NCBI RefSeq assembly: GCF_004210375.1
Contig: NC_134830.1
Span: 66,070,326-66,134,325 of the forward strand
Length of the DNA stretch: 64,000 bases
Direction of reading: 5' to 3'
From: Tachypleus tridentatus
Lineage: Eukaryota > Arthropoda > Merostomata > Xiphosura > Limulidae
Positions 13,141 to 26,957 of this stretch are shown here, in pieces; within the stretch, counting starts at the first letter, position 1; every line of letters begins with the position of its first letter. Position numbers and translations under genes: made by a program. The notes under the pieces are model-generated. The model had not been told where the DNA came from, ran no database searches, and saw only the letters and a program-made list of their open reading frames with translations.

Positions 13141-15948
13141 ATACAATCGATTCATTCTACTGCTCTGGGATATAAATTATTCATTTCACTTCTTTAGTGT
13201 ATAAATAGCTTATTTCAAACTCCAGTTATAACAGATTCATTTCACTGCTTTGGTGTACAACTGATTCATTCTACTGCTCTGTGGTATAAATGATTCATTT
13301 CGCTGGTTCAGTGAATAATGAGTAAGAAAATGACCGTTGGTCCAAAATGCTTAGTTAACCGGTTAAATAAAAACAAAATATCCGTGATTAGTTAGAATTA
13401 GCTTTAACTCTTAAGCTTTTGTTGAACTCGTGTTAAAAGTGCACTTAAAAATATCTATCTCAAATTTACTCACCATAGTTTAAGCTTAATGCAAAAGTTT
13501 AGAAGAAATTTCAAACTGCGGAGTGTTTTGCGAGGCGTTAAATGCTAAAAAAAACAAACAGAAATCTTGTTTATGTTGATATTTATTACGACATTCGATG
13601 ACTAAAAATACATCTTCGTTAACAAGTTAATTTTTAGTTATCCAATGTGTTTCTTTCTTGGAATTCCCAAAAACACTCTTGTGTTTGGAAAGCAAAACTT
13701 TCTAAATCAGTTAGCTTATTCTGTGTACGTAAAAAGCAAATAACTTTAAATAGCAGAATAGAAAATTTATGTCAAAGATATTGAGCGAAACTCTTTTTCA
13801 CACAATTTTTATCTATGAAATTTGGTGATATAAATATGTACTTTAAGAGATTAGATGTTATCGATTTACAGTTACGAAACTCAACTTTAAAACAGTATCT
13901 TCGAAACGTAACTGTCCACAAAAACGTCCCAGATTAGACACAGTGTCAGTGCTAAGTACTTTTGTCTTCGGAACCATGACACAAATTCAAAATGTACTCT
14001 TTACTACAGAACTGTCATTACTTTATTATAAATGAAATTAAATTATTATTATTTATTGTCATCTCTTATTATATCGTTTACGATTTTTACGTCAGTTTTA
14101 CAACGCATTGAATTGAACCACAAAATGTTTTGATATCGCTAAAAGTAGTTACTAAAATCTCTCGTCGTAAGGTATATATACAATCCAAATGGTTAATTAA
14201 TTAAATACAAGTAGATTGTTCTATGTGAAGAGACTAACACATTTTTTTATGCTCGAACGTTCTGGCGTATCTATACCTGTGTATAAAATATATGTATGTT
14301 AAATAAGTCATTCAAAATATAAGTACATGATTTATTGAATAATAATATCTTGTTCTTCTGGGAGATGTCATTGCATTCGTTGTTATAATCAATTTGAACT
14401 AAATGTAGACTGCATAAACTTCCAAGACAAAACAGGGTGGCTCAATCTTAATCCTAAATTGCATTTTTTTCGAATTTTTCTTCTTATGTCTGTCTTTTCT
14501 CTTGTTTCCAAAAATTTCTAACAAGAATGTTATTAAATTCAGTAGTGATGATCCAGATCTTTGAGCTTCAGTTAAATCACAATTTCTTTGATGATCACAC
14601 ATTCGTCAGAAAGTGAAGAAACCATAACTTATAATTCTATTATATTTATATAGAGAGACCTGAGTGTTTACCGCATCCCTCAAACTTATATTTCAAAACT
14701 AGAGTACTCTATTGAACGAGCGATATATTTGTAATATATATGCACTCATATACACATCAATATACATATATATATATATATATTTTTTAGAAGTACGTAT
14801 CTTATCATAGTAGACGATACGATGTGTATCCAGATGTATCAAGTTTCACCAAAGATTTGTTTCAGTGTTTGCTAACATTGTCTTATTTAAGTACTTTACA
14901 TTGAAAGTGCATTTTCAGATTTTCAAATTTGATCAAATAAATGACATCTGGCAAAAGAAGTAAAATCAAATTAATATCTGTTTATCTATTTTGTTACTAT
15001 TACTTTGTTTTATTAGTTTACGTTTAATGTTTCTGATTAAAGAAATAAAGTCAACATGTATCACTCGATATTCATCTTTCTTTATTAAATCATTAATGTT
15101 TAGCAAAAACACTTTATTAGAACCTCTGATTTTGCTTTTAAAAAGGCTTGTGATGTTTACTGAAAACTTGTCAAATTTCGTGAAGATACGTAAATCATAT
15201 TGTATCGAACGATATATCGATACGATCGTATCACGACTTCACGTACAATAACCGTTATCGCTGTATCACATCTTTAATATATATACACTCATACTGCGTG
15301 TAGCTCTTTTTAAACAGGAAGCCATACTGTTATCATTAAGGTTACAGTTATTAAACAAGGTAAATGAGCCTAATTATGTAACTGTGGAATACGATGAAGT
15401 TTTCAACTGTTTTTATTTTAATTCGTTATTTCGTTCAGTTACAGAGCGTAAAAACTGATTAGTACATACTGTTAAACTAAGTACTTTGTAGAAAAATGAA
15501 ATATTTAAATTTTGCCCGTGAGAAGTAGTTGGATGAAACATTTCTTAAAATTAAATAAAGAGTTTCACAGAGAAGAACCAGTCGCAGATCTGTGGTTCCA
15601 TTAAATTAACTACAACGAGCCTTTTCTATCTCTCTCTAAGTTAAAGAAGAAAGAAACGAATTAGTTCCTGGTTTAATACTCGTTAATTTTGATTATCATC
15701 AGTAGATCACGAAGATCGATTTTCATCAGTATGATGCGTGAATTTCTGTTGGAACTAAGGCGAAAATATGAGAAAAACACAAAAATAACAGTTTGAGCCA
15801 ATTGTTGGAACAAATAAAGTTTTCCAGTTAAAATAAACATTATAAAGCCTAAAGAATGAGTTATATTATTCTTAGACCTCTGTGTATATACATATAAGAT
15901 GATACAGAAGACGTGGTAAACTGCAATGTGATTTACAAAGCTAAATTT
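13141..15948. other. AT-rich intergenic, nothing recognised
   Basis: Contains an AT microsatellite near 14765-14783. Open frames at 14991-15251 and 15673-15957 have AT-driven composition and no domain. Short phrases around 13150-13310 (GATTCATT..CTGC) recur loosely but do not form a clean array. Confidence 0.45.
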
Positions 15949-16199
15949 GCCCATCAACGCCAGGTGATTAGGGCGCTGGACTCACAGTGTGAGGATCACG
16001 GGTTCAAATCTCCGTCCAACCAAACGTGTTTGCCCGTGGGGGAATCCCACTATTCGTTGATAAAAGAGTATCCCAAGAGTTGGCGGTGGATGGCGATGAC
16101 TAGTTGCCTTCCTTTTATTCTTCCACTGCTAAATTAGGAACGGCTAGTGCAGATAACAATCATGTAACTTTGCGCGAAACTCAAAAACAAACAAACAAA
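15949..16199 (+). mobile_element. SINE-A copy
   Basis: Head GCCAGGTGATTAGGGCG, box B GGGTTCAAATCTCC, a shortened region after box B, the core, and an AACAAACAAACAAA tail. Confidence 0.9.
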
Positions 16200-17189
16200 T
16201 AATATAAATGTAAAAATTCTGTATTAGTTTACACTATGCAATAAGCACCTTTTTTCTTCCACTTCACTTTCCTGTAAAGTTTCAAGGGCTCAACGCAATT
16301 TCTCACTGTTGTCTGTCTCGTAAAGGCTAGTAACTTCAGTTGCTTTAATAAATTATCAAACTAAGAAAAATTAGTCTTACGGATGATTATGTATTGTAGT
16401 GCAAGAAATCTTATTTACAATGGAAAAAAAAATGTGTTGTCTGTTTCACCTATTTGGTACAATTTTATCTCGATGATGAAACACTTTACGTTATTGAATA
16501 TATAACGTAAAAATTATTTATTTTATATGGTTGTTAAATAAATAAGCAACTTAGTAATAAATAGGCTTGGAAAAACAGGATATCCGAAAAACAAAGATGG
16601 TAACAGAGAAGGATAAACAATGTCTGTGACTGAAAGTCAGTATCAAAGTTTGTACTCAGAAGTTAGTAATGGCTGACTGTTTGACATTCATCTTATACCA
16701 CTGTACAACAGCACATCCTACATATTTGATATAAATATATCTCCATGCTTACAATATGCATTTATATTAAGTAGCTTACCTGCTGAAGAATTAAAAGTAG
16801 TCAAATAATTGCTATTCCACAGCTTTTATTTCATATATATTTATTTTCGGAGAGTATTATGCTTTCAATTTAATCGTTAAATGTCATCCTTGAGCATTTG
16901 GATGTACAATACTATGAGATACATAAAACGGTTTTACACCTCGTAAAAAGTACTTTTATTCAAACGATTTCTGTGTTATCGTTAGGACTCAGGCTAACTG
17001 AGCATTTTTTTAATAAAGGTGTTATACATAATGTTCTCAAATGTTACATTTTTTAAAATTATTTATTATGTACAGAACTTGGTTGTTCTGAAGGCAATTC
17101 TGAGGATAGGACCGGAAACTTACTAGTAAAATAAAAACTTAACCTGTTTCTTCTTATGTGAAACTGCAAATGATGTTTTTATATTGTTG

Positions 17190-17302
17190 TGGTTTAGTAT
17201 GAGTCTCTCCGTAACGCTAGAAACCAAGTTTTGATACCAATGGTGGACACAGGACAGATAACCCATTGTGCAGCTTTGTGCTTAAGTTCGAACAAGCAAA
17301 CC
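17190..17302 (+). mobile_element. SINE-B, 5' part decayed
   Basis: CGCTAGAAACCAAGTTTTGA, TACCAATGGTGGACACAGG, then CCCATTGTGCAGCTTTGTGC and a short tail. Confidence 0.7.
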
Positions 17303-17446
17303 ATTACGAAATGCCATGTTTAAAAGTTATTTATAATAAAAACGTTATCTTAATCCGATTTCGTTAACGAACTTAAAATAATGAGGTTTACTGTAATGCA
17401 ACAGAGTTCTACTGCAAATTCATTTGCATCCCTGTCCCTTTCTGGT

Positions 17447-17575
17447 TCCCCCAGTAGCTCAGTGGAATATATGAGAACTTATAAAGCTAAATACAAATTA
17501 AGTTTTGATTACCCGTTGTAGGCACAACAGAGATAGCTTTTGTGTTGTTTTGCGTTTTAACAACAGATAAACAGG
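17447..17575 (+). mobile_element. Degenerate SINE-B
   Basis: CCCCCAGTAGCTCAGTGG head, TTTTGATTACCCGTTGTAGG, and a decayed GATAGC...TTTGCG tail. Confidence 0.65.
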
Positions 17576-18171
17576 TAAAAACCTGTCTGTCTCTGTTAGT
17601 TTGTTTTGTTTTAATACAGAAATAGGCTTAGCAGTTTGGAACATGTCATTGGCGTGGACAGACAAAGTCGACCGATCAGGTTAAAGTTTTGGAGTTATGA
17701 TTTATTAAAGACATTTTTCTTTAAATAGACACTTTTTTTACTGGTTTCATATTGAAATGTTTTAAAAAATTATTATATTTTGAAAAATTATCTTGTGTTA
17801 CACTAAATCAGATATTGTTTAATGCCACACGTATTGTTTAATTATTCACTTAGTTTTCGATTGCACCTAACTAACATTTTTTATGACTTCTGATCAGGTG
17901 GCTTTCAATTTGTCGCCACTATTTTCACCTATTTCTATTTTCATAGAAAGTAATAGGCATAAAATAATGTACATAATATGCAAAGAGTTTGTTCCACCTG
18001 ACGCTCTGCCTCTACACCCCTTCTGAGAACTTCGCCCCTGGTCCCTCTTAACAACCCTGCTGTTGATTTAAAATTCTAGTTACATCATTATTATATCCAT
18101 ATAATGTGAATATACAGATCCCAATAATAACCTCTCTTTATATGCCGTTCCTTAATGATGTGGAAACAAAA

Positions 18172-18389
18172 ACAAGTTTAGCAGTGTAAGGCTAAAGGGG
18201 AGGCAGCTAGTCATAACCACCCACCGCCAACTCTGGGGTTACTCTTTTACCAACGAATAGTGATATTGACTGTAACATTATAACGCCTCCACGGTTGAAA
18301 TGGCGAGCATGTTTGGTGTGGCGGGGATTCGAACCCGCGACTCTCATATTGCGAATCAAGCGCCCTAACCAACTGGCCATGTCGGGCCC
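18172..18389 (-). mobile_element. SINE-A, tail-truncated (ATTCGCAATAT subfamily)
   Basis: Starts inside the tail (TTTAGCAGTGTAAGGC) and runs to a well-kept head: GGGGATTCGAACCCGCGAC (box B), CATATTGCGAATCAAG, and GGCCATGTCGGGCCC. It shares the anticodon-arm variant of the copy at 11356. Confidence 0.9.
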
Positions 18390-21300
18390 ATGCGACTAGG
18401 AATCACAATCGGTCGTGGCAGCCAGTGAATGATACACGATATACAACCCGCACGAAGAGGCAGGACATTTACCGCCCTAGCCCTGTGAAACAAGAATGCG
18501 AATAATAGAGTATGTATTTCAATGTCAATTCATTTTTAGTCAGATACACGTGTAGAATAGCACTAATGGAACGACTATCTATCTACCTGTTTATCTTTCC
18601 GTCTATCTTTCTATCTATGTACTTATGCATACTTTTTGATACAACAAATTAGTTAATTAACTTAGTAGAGTAACTGAGGTTTCTGACGTCTCCAACTGAT
18701 TTATTAAGAAAAAAAGATTAATTCATCTTAAGCGCAAATAGTACGGAATATATTCTACGCTAACTAGGATTAGAAATTGGAATCGAAGCTTTGAAGGGTT
18801 AGTAGGAAAATCAAATGATTTTGGAGTGTTTTCCTAAAATAATATTTTAATTTTTGAGAGAATGGAACGCAAACTATAACACATGAAGCTATTTTAAATG
18901 CAAGATATACATTTGAATTTTTTTTTACCGTTTTACAAATATGAGATATATATATATATACAAATACAATGGGGAATAAATGTATAAGTTAGTGGAAATT
19001 GATCCGCTGGTTGCACTGAAACGACTTCCAACAGTTTTTCTTCTTAACGTGTTTTGCATGTTGTCTATTCGATATAGTGCGAATTTACGATAGCTTATCA
19101 GAAACCACGAGTTCAGGACAATAACATATCTTTCTTGTAACAATTGAAATAAAACAAAAACTGGTAACTATGACACGACATACAAAGAGGGTGTGATATA
19201 ACTTGTGCAGGTAGAATTTCTGTGAAAGACAGGTTGTAATAAACAAAACAAACATCCATGCAGCGAATAAAGTAAAGAATTAAAATAAAAACAAAGAAAG
19301 TGAACATTTATTGGTGAAATGTTCATGGAGGTAGTCTATATTGGAAGTAGTTTGACAAAGTGAATCTACAACACCTGCAATAACGGAGAATTATTCAGAT
19401 ATAAATATTATAGTTGTGTTATCAGTATATCGGTTTTTGTTACAGGGGTATATAAGTTGTTTAACTAACGTTCCAACGAACATGTACGTGAACAAATAGT
19501 TTTGTTACAATTATTTTTATATTAAGAAACGTTAGGAAAGTGCGGTTTTCATTTATTAATTATGTATTATTCTAAAACATTAGTTATATTTTCTCTTGAC
19601 AACGTTAATTTAACATTATGCCATTAATAATTAATTGTCAGCAAGTTTTATTGACGAGAATTACATTGAAATGTTTGCTATAAGGGTTTTTCTAAAATTC
19701 AGAAATAATGGACGTTAAGAAAAAAGTTACGTGATGGTCCATTCCAAGGTAATATCTAAGAGCTCATGTATATCAATTATAACGATCATTATTACGTGTG
19801 CGCTGACTGGTTTTATTTTTCTGGTTTCATCGTATTATTTAGTTTATTTCTTAAACATATCCCTCTTTGTTTTCATTTGAATGAAATCTTTATTTTAAGA
19901 TGTTTTTAAATAGCACATTTTCTTCTTGTTAAGCCTACACATTATTCTCGAGCTAAGTTTCACTATTTTATAAGGTTGCAAGCATGATCACCCATGAGTT
20001 ACCTCGTTAGTTGCAGGGTGTGGTAGGAATTAGTCATCACCGAGTAAGTTTCATTTAAGCATTACATTTAGAGGAGAACTTGATTGTAAGTGTATGAACA
20101 ATAGAAAAGTTCTAAACGTGGAGTATTTTTAAGACACTGGAGTAATTTTTGTTAACTTTTTTAACACAAAGCTACAGCTTTAAGCTACCAGAGGTTTGTC
20201 CTTCGCAGGAATTGAGTGCTAAATTATAGAGTCATAAGTTCTAGAGCTTTAATAGACCTAATAAATATGCAATTTCTGCGGTATGTTTATCAGGACAATT
20301 GAAGCTATAGAATATTTCTAGTCGACACTTTTTATATGTTGTATAATGAGTTTAAAAGAAAGCTTGATATATATATGTGAATAGTAAGAGCTGGCTTTAA
20401 GATTTCTTATTTATCTATTTAATAGTTTTAGTTTGACTTAAAGGATGGGATAACCGAAATGGACCAGCAGGTACTTTGTTGTCTCTAAACATTACGTTAT
20501 GAAAGCTGTAATATGGATCTTTGAAAATTTTGAATATGCATTTGGCTGAGATAAATAATACATAAGTTTCAATAAAAGTAATTTAAGTTTACATGGTTTT
20601 AGACAAATTAAAAAGCCTAAAGTACAACATATGAAGATTGTGAAATAAAAAAGAAGCCTCAAGTACGACGAAAACATAATTTTCTTTAGAACACAGTTCC
20701 ATTGAGATAATCAAGTTAAAGGAAGAACTCATTACATGAAAATTAGTTTATTGACAAATAAAACAACATGATGCTGTTTTTGTTGTTGTTGTTGTTTTAA
20801 AGACTACGTTTCGCTGAGTTTACCTAACATCGTCAGGTGGATGCAATCTAAAAATCTAATAACGAAACAAAACCATGATGATATTAAGAGCGGTATTACG
20901 TCACTTGGCAACAAAATAAAAGCAAATCAATATACAATTTTTATAGAGAGAAAATCGAAGTGAACACAGATGAATCAATAGAAAGTCAGCCGTCATTTAG
21001 GGATAAGCTTCATATTCTGATTGAAATTATGAAAAGCAGATTTAACACTGTTAAAATATCATTTAACAACTTCAAACATTACATAATAATTCTCATGATC
21101 CTCCTCGCGCCTCTGCCAAAATTTTGTTTCCCATAACAGAAAATATAGTTTTTAAATATATAATCATTTTAAACATTGATTTTTCTTTATAACAATGCTA
21201 TACTACGTTTTTCTGATGTACTTATATTATCTTAGGACTAACATACATTTTACTCATAAACGTTCATGTGATTCACTTTTTTTCGTAGCAATGAAATTTG

Positions 21301-21542
21301 TTGAAACTAAACATTTCCTTACCTTTGAAAAAAACAAACAAAAACAAGTATTATTGCAACATGAATTTAAGTAAATGGTACAATCCCTCAAATTAAATAT
21401 ATACATTACTTCACATACATTTATAAATATAAAATAATGCATAGAATTAGAAGAGTTTCATAGATAGAAACTGAGGCGATGTTCGTTTTTTTCAGAAAGC
21501 TCTGCCAACAACAACAACAAAAAAGAAGTTTATAATAAAAGG
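18390..21542. other. AT-rich intergenic, nothing firm
   Basis: An AT microsatellite lies near 18949-18960. Around 20770-20850 a GTTGTTGTT run leads into ACGTTTCGCTGAGTTTACC and CATCGTCAGGTGGATGC, a phrase like the 3' tails of some interspersed repeats. No coding signal. Confidence 0.45.
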
Positions 21543-21820
21543 AGGCCTGGCATGGCCAAGCGCGTAAGGCGTGCGACTCGTAATCCGAGGGTCGCGGGTT
21601 CGCGCCCGCGTCGCGCTGAAACATGCTCGCCCTCCCAGCCGTGGGGGCGATATAATGTGACAGTCAATCCCACTATTCGTTGGTAAAAGAGTAGCCCAAG
21701 AGTTGGTGGTGGGTGGTGATGACTAGCTGCCTTCCCTCTAGTCTTACACTGCTAAATTAGGGACGGCTAGCACAGATAGCCCTCGAGTAGCTTTGTGCGA
21801 AATTCCAAAACAAACAAACA
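21543..21820 (+). mobile_element. SINE-A, full length, young-looking
   Basis: Head CCTGGCATGGCCAAGCGCG, CGACTCGTAATCCGAGGG, box B GGTTCGCGCCC, complete core and (AAAC)n tail. The GC-rich GCGCCCGCGTCGCGC after box B is shared with 33183 and 62309, marking a subgroup. Confidence 0.95.
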
Positions 21821-23021
21821 GAATTAAAGGTAAGGAAGTATTATCATGTTAAGGGCAATATTTGTTTTGCTTGCACTGAAATAGAACATCATGTATATTA
21901 GCTTGTTCTGTATAGCCTTATACATAGCGACGGCTCTTTTTAATATAACCCATAACTATAATCAGTCTAACACTAAGTTTTTATGGAAAACATTTATCTT
22001 TGAAAACCAAGAATTTCAGTGTTTAAAAAATGTAATAAATTTTCTTCAAACTAAGTTCACCAGAATTGAGTGATTGTTTTGCTCATTTTTTCAAATACTG
22101 TTTATGCAATTAAATTTTTAAACCCGACTTAAAAACCTGAACATTTGTAAATGTTACGACTGCATGAACATATTATTGTTTATTTAATGTTAACAAGAAG
22201 TTGCTTTGGTAAAGATGGATAAAGAAAAACTTTTGTTTGGTATTTTTGGTCATGGGTAACATTTCTAAGACTTAAGAAATGTGGTTTGTGTCAATCTTTA
22301 TCGACATAGTTAAAAACATTTTCTTTCTTCTGTTTCTCGGGTTTACTGTAGGAACATTAATTTGATAGACGCTTCCAAAGAGATATTTTACAGGAATGCT
22401 CTTTATTAGAGTAGTATTCTCGGTAGCTATATATTCACGTCTGTTTAATTTATTTAAAAACCAAAACAAAGACCAACAATTAGAAGTAGAATGTCTGGAA
22501 TACCTTGTGACGATGCTAGAAATTAGGCTGAATACTTTGTAGTTCTAATACGTGTGTTCAATGAATGCGCTGTTCTTTAACTCACGTGTTTTTAGAGAAT
22601 CTTCTTTACGTGTACATGTGTTCAAAACTATATGGAGCTTATCTTGTAGTATCTTTCGAGTATTAATCGAATAGATAGTTGAGTTATAGCATCCTATGTT
22701 AATACTTGAATAATTCGATAGTATACAAATTATTGTACTCTCTTGACGATTATACAATCTTTTAATCTTACTTCTAAACGATAAGGATATTGTAAATAGA
22801 ATCAGTAAATTAAAATAGAGTTGTTAGGTATTTATATTTAGCAAATTTGATTTCAATAAACTCTTCTGAAATTCTATATACTGTAGTTGATATATTATAA
22901 AGAAAAGTTCCTAAAATGTTGAGAAATGTCAGTTTCTGTTGTGTTATGCATTATATTCTTGAAATTGTTTTAAGTCTAGTAGTTTATATATAGAGAGATA
23001 AGCCCTAGTATTGTCTGTATG
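21821..23021. other. AT-rich intergenic, nothing recognised
   Basis: Only chance short open frames. Confidence 0.5.
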
Positions 23022-23140
23022 TTTTCGAGCAAAGCCATACTGAACTATTTTCTGTGTCAACTTTGGAGAACCGAATGCCGGAATTTAGTTTTGTCCATAT
23101 ATTTATCACTGTTCCATTGGGGTACAATGCGTGGCATAAC
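23022..23140 (-). mobile_element. Degenerate SINE-C
   Basis: TTTTCGAGCAAAGCCATACTG tail block and GAGAACCGAATGCCGG in place of box B, in the expected reverse order. Confidence 0.45.
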
Positions 23141-23261
23141 AGGCGTTGACAATATTATTTACTTTAGAACTTATATGGAAGCATAAAGCTGTTTTTTTTC
23201 CCCAGCAAAATAGAGTGTATAAAATATTAACTATAAGATGCCATAAAAACACACTTCAAAG

Positions 23262-23430
23262 CTTCTGGGCCGCTGATGCGCTATAAGGGTGACAGTCAAA
23301 TCCCACTCTTTTGATGAGTGTTATTCCGTAGCTGCATTCCTTCTGATATATCAGTACGCAAGTAAGGACAGCTATGAATAAAACGTCCTTTGTATTCTTT
23401 GTGATCAAATTTTGAAGCAAACAAACAAAA
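23262..23430 (+). mobile_element. Degenerate SINE-A
   Basis: TATAAGGGTGACAGTCAAATCCCAC matches the core in part, followed by a decayed body and an AAGCAAACAAACAAAA tail. Confidence 0.5.
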
Positions 23431-24060
23431 GTTATGATGCAGTTTAAAAATGACTTGGTTAACGTTTCTTACAATTAACTATAAGTATCGAATTTTATAA
23501 GAAATATTTTGTTTTTATGTTATTACAAGATCTTCACTTCTGAAATATTGTGAACAAAACGAATGAAAACAAAATTATATCTCACTGCGCAAAAGGAAAA
23601 TTATAACGTAACATTTTGTTTGTGCGCAGAGGGAAAATTAGCAGCAAACTAGTTTCCTGAGGTAGCTAACCTAATGTAAACTATTGTATCAACTTCTAAC
23701 AGTTGAAGAAGGTGAAGATATTCAATGGTGACTTCTCTTTTGATCCTGATTGAACGAGCCATAACTAAAAGTAAAAGGTGTTTATTATAACAAAATAGCT
23801 ACGTGTATTACGTATTGAAAAGTTGTACTGATCAATTTTGTATTGTAGAGTCTCCTTGCTGAATCAAGTTAATGGCTAAGTTTATTTACGTAGCTATCTT
23901 TGCTTTGGTTCCAATTTTGTTATAAATGTAAAATAAGATCTAAATACATCTATGAGTTTTTTATGTTTGAGGATACACTAGTTGTTAGTGTAAATAGAAT
24001 TTACATCTCAAATAAATCGTTGAGAAACGTGAACAAGCTACCATACTGCCAGAACGGCTG
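23431..24060. other. AT-rich intergenic, nothing recognised
   Basis: No repeat or coding evidence. Confidence 0.5.
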
Positions 24061-24175
24061 TGTATTTTTATGTAGCAAAGCCGCATTGGACTATCTGCCG
24101 AGTCCACCGAGGGAATCAAACCGCTGATTTTAATGTGGCAAATCCGTAGACTTACTGCTGTACCAGCGAGAAACT
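24061..24175 (-). mobile_element. SINE-C copy
   Basis: GTAGCAAAGCCGCATTGG tail block, GAGTCCACCGAGGGAATCAA (box B side), AATCCGTAGACTTACTGCTG and TACCAGCG head in reverse order. Confidence 0.85.
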
Positions 24176-24520
24176 CCCATAATAGAATTGGTAAATGTAG
24201 AAAATTTCGAATGGTGTCTTTTAAGTGTATTTTACTGTTCTTTTGTACAGCATGAGGTTCAATGTCTAATTTAGAATGTAAAATGCTTGGTCACAAGCTT
24301 ATAGTTATGTTTCTCCGTTTATAGTTCAGATAAAGTCCCCTGTCACGACACTCCGTAAAAAACACAACCGTAAAACATTCCTATTTTGATTAAATAGTAT
24401 GAAGTGACGAAATTAATGTTTCGGACTAGCTCATTTAAATAACAGGGGTATAAAGACTTATCCCCAGCGCCCTCTGGTGGTAACAAGTTTGAAATAGTAC
24501 GAAGTTTGAATGCCTGTCTT

Positions 24521-24648
24521 TTTGTTTGTTTGAAGTTAAGCACGGAGCTACGCAATGGGCTATTTGTACTTTGCCCACCAGAGATATCGAATCGTGGTTT
24601 CTAGCGTTGTATGTCCGCATACATAAGCTGTGCAACTGGGAGGTACTG
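24521..24648 (-). mobile_element. SINE-B copy
   Basis: TTTGTTTGTTTGAAGTTAAG tail, GCTACGCAATGGGCTATTTG, GATATCGAATCGTGG (box B side) and CAACTGGGAGG head. Confidence 0.85.
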
Positions 24649-25640
24649 TGTTCTGTCCACCACGTGTGATTGACAATCAATTAGATATATTCAGCAATTT
24701 CCGAACGTTTCATGTACAGTGTAGTAATATTTTGTTACTATTATAGTGCACAAAAGGTGGCATGGTCGAAAATTAAATGCAAGTTCGAGTATTCGCGTGG
24801 TGAATCAATTTTCAACGAGAAAAGTGTTTTCTGAAGAGAAAAAATGTTCAGTGACCTTCTTTATTTCGTAATTTCTTCTGAAATTTACTTTTTTACTTTG
24901 TGTGTAAAACAACAAAAAACGATTAACTACTATTGGTTTCGTAAAGAAGGATTTTCTCATAATGTTAGCGTTGCCCTAGCCCGTGTATACTCGATGATGG
25001 AGTTTTGTCGTACCATATGACACGTAGCTGACTGGAACATGCTTGTAAGTATTTGATATTTTATTATCACTTTGAGGCACATTTCTTTCTTGGTGATAAG
25101 TTTAAAAACCAAAATACGCAATTACCGAGAAATTTTTGTTTCGTAATAAGGGGGGCGGAGATAAAATAGGTAATTACTTATTCCTGTATTTCATTTAATT
25201 GAAAATTTAAATTAAGGTACTGAATCATACTTTTAATAATAATTTGTAATTATGACCCTAGTTTATTTTTGTTAACTACAAATAAAAATTAAACGAATTT
25301 TCCGCTTCCAATTTTTTTCGTTTATTTCCTAATTTTTCTCAAAATCCTAAATTACTTTTATGTTAATCGAGCTATAATATGTCAGGAATTTTAAAATTTT
25401 CAATTTCTTCCTAGTAAAGTACTGAACGTGAACAGTATGTGTTCGCTGCCCGAAATAATATAACTTCACATAACAGATATAGAATATATTTTTGTAAATA
25501 TTTCAGTTTAAGATATCAAGTTTTGTTTAACACTTTGGAAGGATATTTTTTGTGATACAATTTGAGATTTCGAAACATTTATCTCAATGAGAGAAGCATT
25601 CTGAGAATAACGAATAGTTTCACCTTCATAAAAATAGTCC
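24649..25640. other. AT-rich intergenic, nothing recognised
   Basis: Very AT-rich between 25080 and 25400; no element recognised. Confidence 0.5.
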
Positions 25641-25692
25641 TCGGTGGACTCGGCAGATTGCTCGATGTGGCTTTGCTATAAGAAAACACCCC
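25641..25692 (+). mobile_element. SINE-C, 5'-truncated tail
   Basis: Only CCTCGGTGGACTCGGCAGAT and CGATGTGGCTTTGCTATAAG remain, then AAAACACC. Confidence 0.8.
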
Positions 25693-26162
25693 ATAAACAT
25701 ATTTTTTGGTCCATTTTTGTTTGTTTTGGTACGTGGAAGAAAAACTGACGCTATTTGTAAAGATGTATGTTGAATCACCTTTTATGCCATCAATCGTAAT
25801 TAAATATCCAGGTTATCATTCAAAAAGTTTTCTTTCTTTTGTTTTCCTAGTCTTTTTAAAATTAAAATATCCTATTTAGTAACAGTCGAAATATCACAAA
25901 ATTTAGTGTGTTTCATATTGTGTAAAGGGTGAAAATCGTGTTTGTGACGATTACAATCAAAAGTACCTTATTTCTGAGTAGCTAAATTTGTAAATAGTCA
26001 CATGATATTACATGTAATTACACCCGAAACTTATGATGCTTACTATACATATATGTTTACCTTTGAATGCTTATGTACAACACAATTGCTTGGTAATTAT
26101 AAAGCGCCGATAAATGGTTGTTATCTTTGCAGTAACTCTAGACAGAAAATCTTGTGTATATA
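25693..26162. other. AT-rich intergenic, nothing recognised
   Basis: No repeat or coding evidence. Confidence 0.5.
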
Positions 26163-26632
26163 ATTTAAAAGGCCCGAGATGGTTTGAGTGTCTATAATTT
26201 TTTACACGTTCTAAGGTAACACCTGTACGCTGAATTCGAAAGTGATATCCAATTTTCTCCATCACGTACATATTTTTTCCACTAAACGTCATATGTACTT
26301 TTACATAATTGAAATTGAGTCGCATTTTGTTATACTTAACATGTTGACAACCACTAGCTATAGATTTCTCTAGACCAGTCGCTACGAGAGAGTCATATTC
26401 GTCATTCTAAAATCTAAACACAACAAATATAATAATAAAGAAAATTTACTGTGGTGAACGAATTAAAAATATGGTGTAAATAACAGTTTTCCTTCCAGAT
26501 TTACAAAAAAATCATTACGTGATAGAAAAAAAATGATATTATTTTCGAAATCTGCGTAGCTTAATTATGGGAAATCCGTTATTAAAACTAAAGCACCTTT
26601 TACGAAGTTTAAATTCGCAGTCCTATGTTATT
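26163..26632 (-). repeat. Unclassified ~450-bp dispersed repeat, copy 2
   Basis: On the minus strand it reads GGACTGCGAATTTAAACTTC, GCTACGCAGATTTCGAAAAT, CTGGTCTAGAGAAATCTATA, TACATATGACGTTTAGTGG, then GTGTAAAAAATTATAGACAC and AAACCATCTCGG. The last blocks extend the similarity with copy 1 to its right end. It lacks the TTTGGGTTCTGG phrase but gives an uninterrupted allele of the site that carries a SINE in copy 3. Confidence 0.65.
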
Positions 26633-26957
26633 AAGAACTTTTGGTTAAAGTAAGCTAACCGTATAGACCAGCAATAACGAGTAACTTTTGTAAAGTGTAT
26701 GTGAACGAATATGTCGTTGAAATTATTTTCACAGCAGTAAATGAAAAAAACAAACCAGGAAGATATATAGTTGTCTTTTTTTATCCCGCAGAGAGAGACG
26801 TGAACCCACAGTATGAACGGGAGAAGACCACAACTACTGAACAACTGAAAGCTATTAACCTCTTGTTTATTTTATTACATACTGCTGAAAATATGCTATA
26901 GCTATAAAGTGAACAGCATTAAACAGCATTAAGATTGCTTGAGTAACTCCGTCTTTT

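Larger units (their letters stand above)
16200..18171. other. AT-rich intergenic with two decayed SINE-B copies
   Basis: Apart from the elements at 17190 and 17447, nothing is recognised. Confidence 0.5.

Noticed and set aside
21543..21620. tRNA gene-like sequence (and the same at about 25 other places)
   Set aside because: Box A and box B are present, but each is the head of a SINE followed by the same body and tail; acceptor-stem pairing is not kept.
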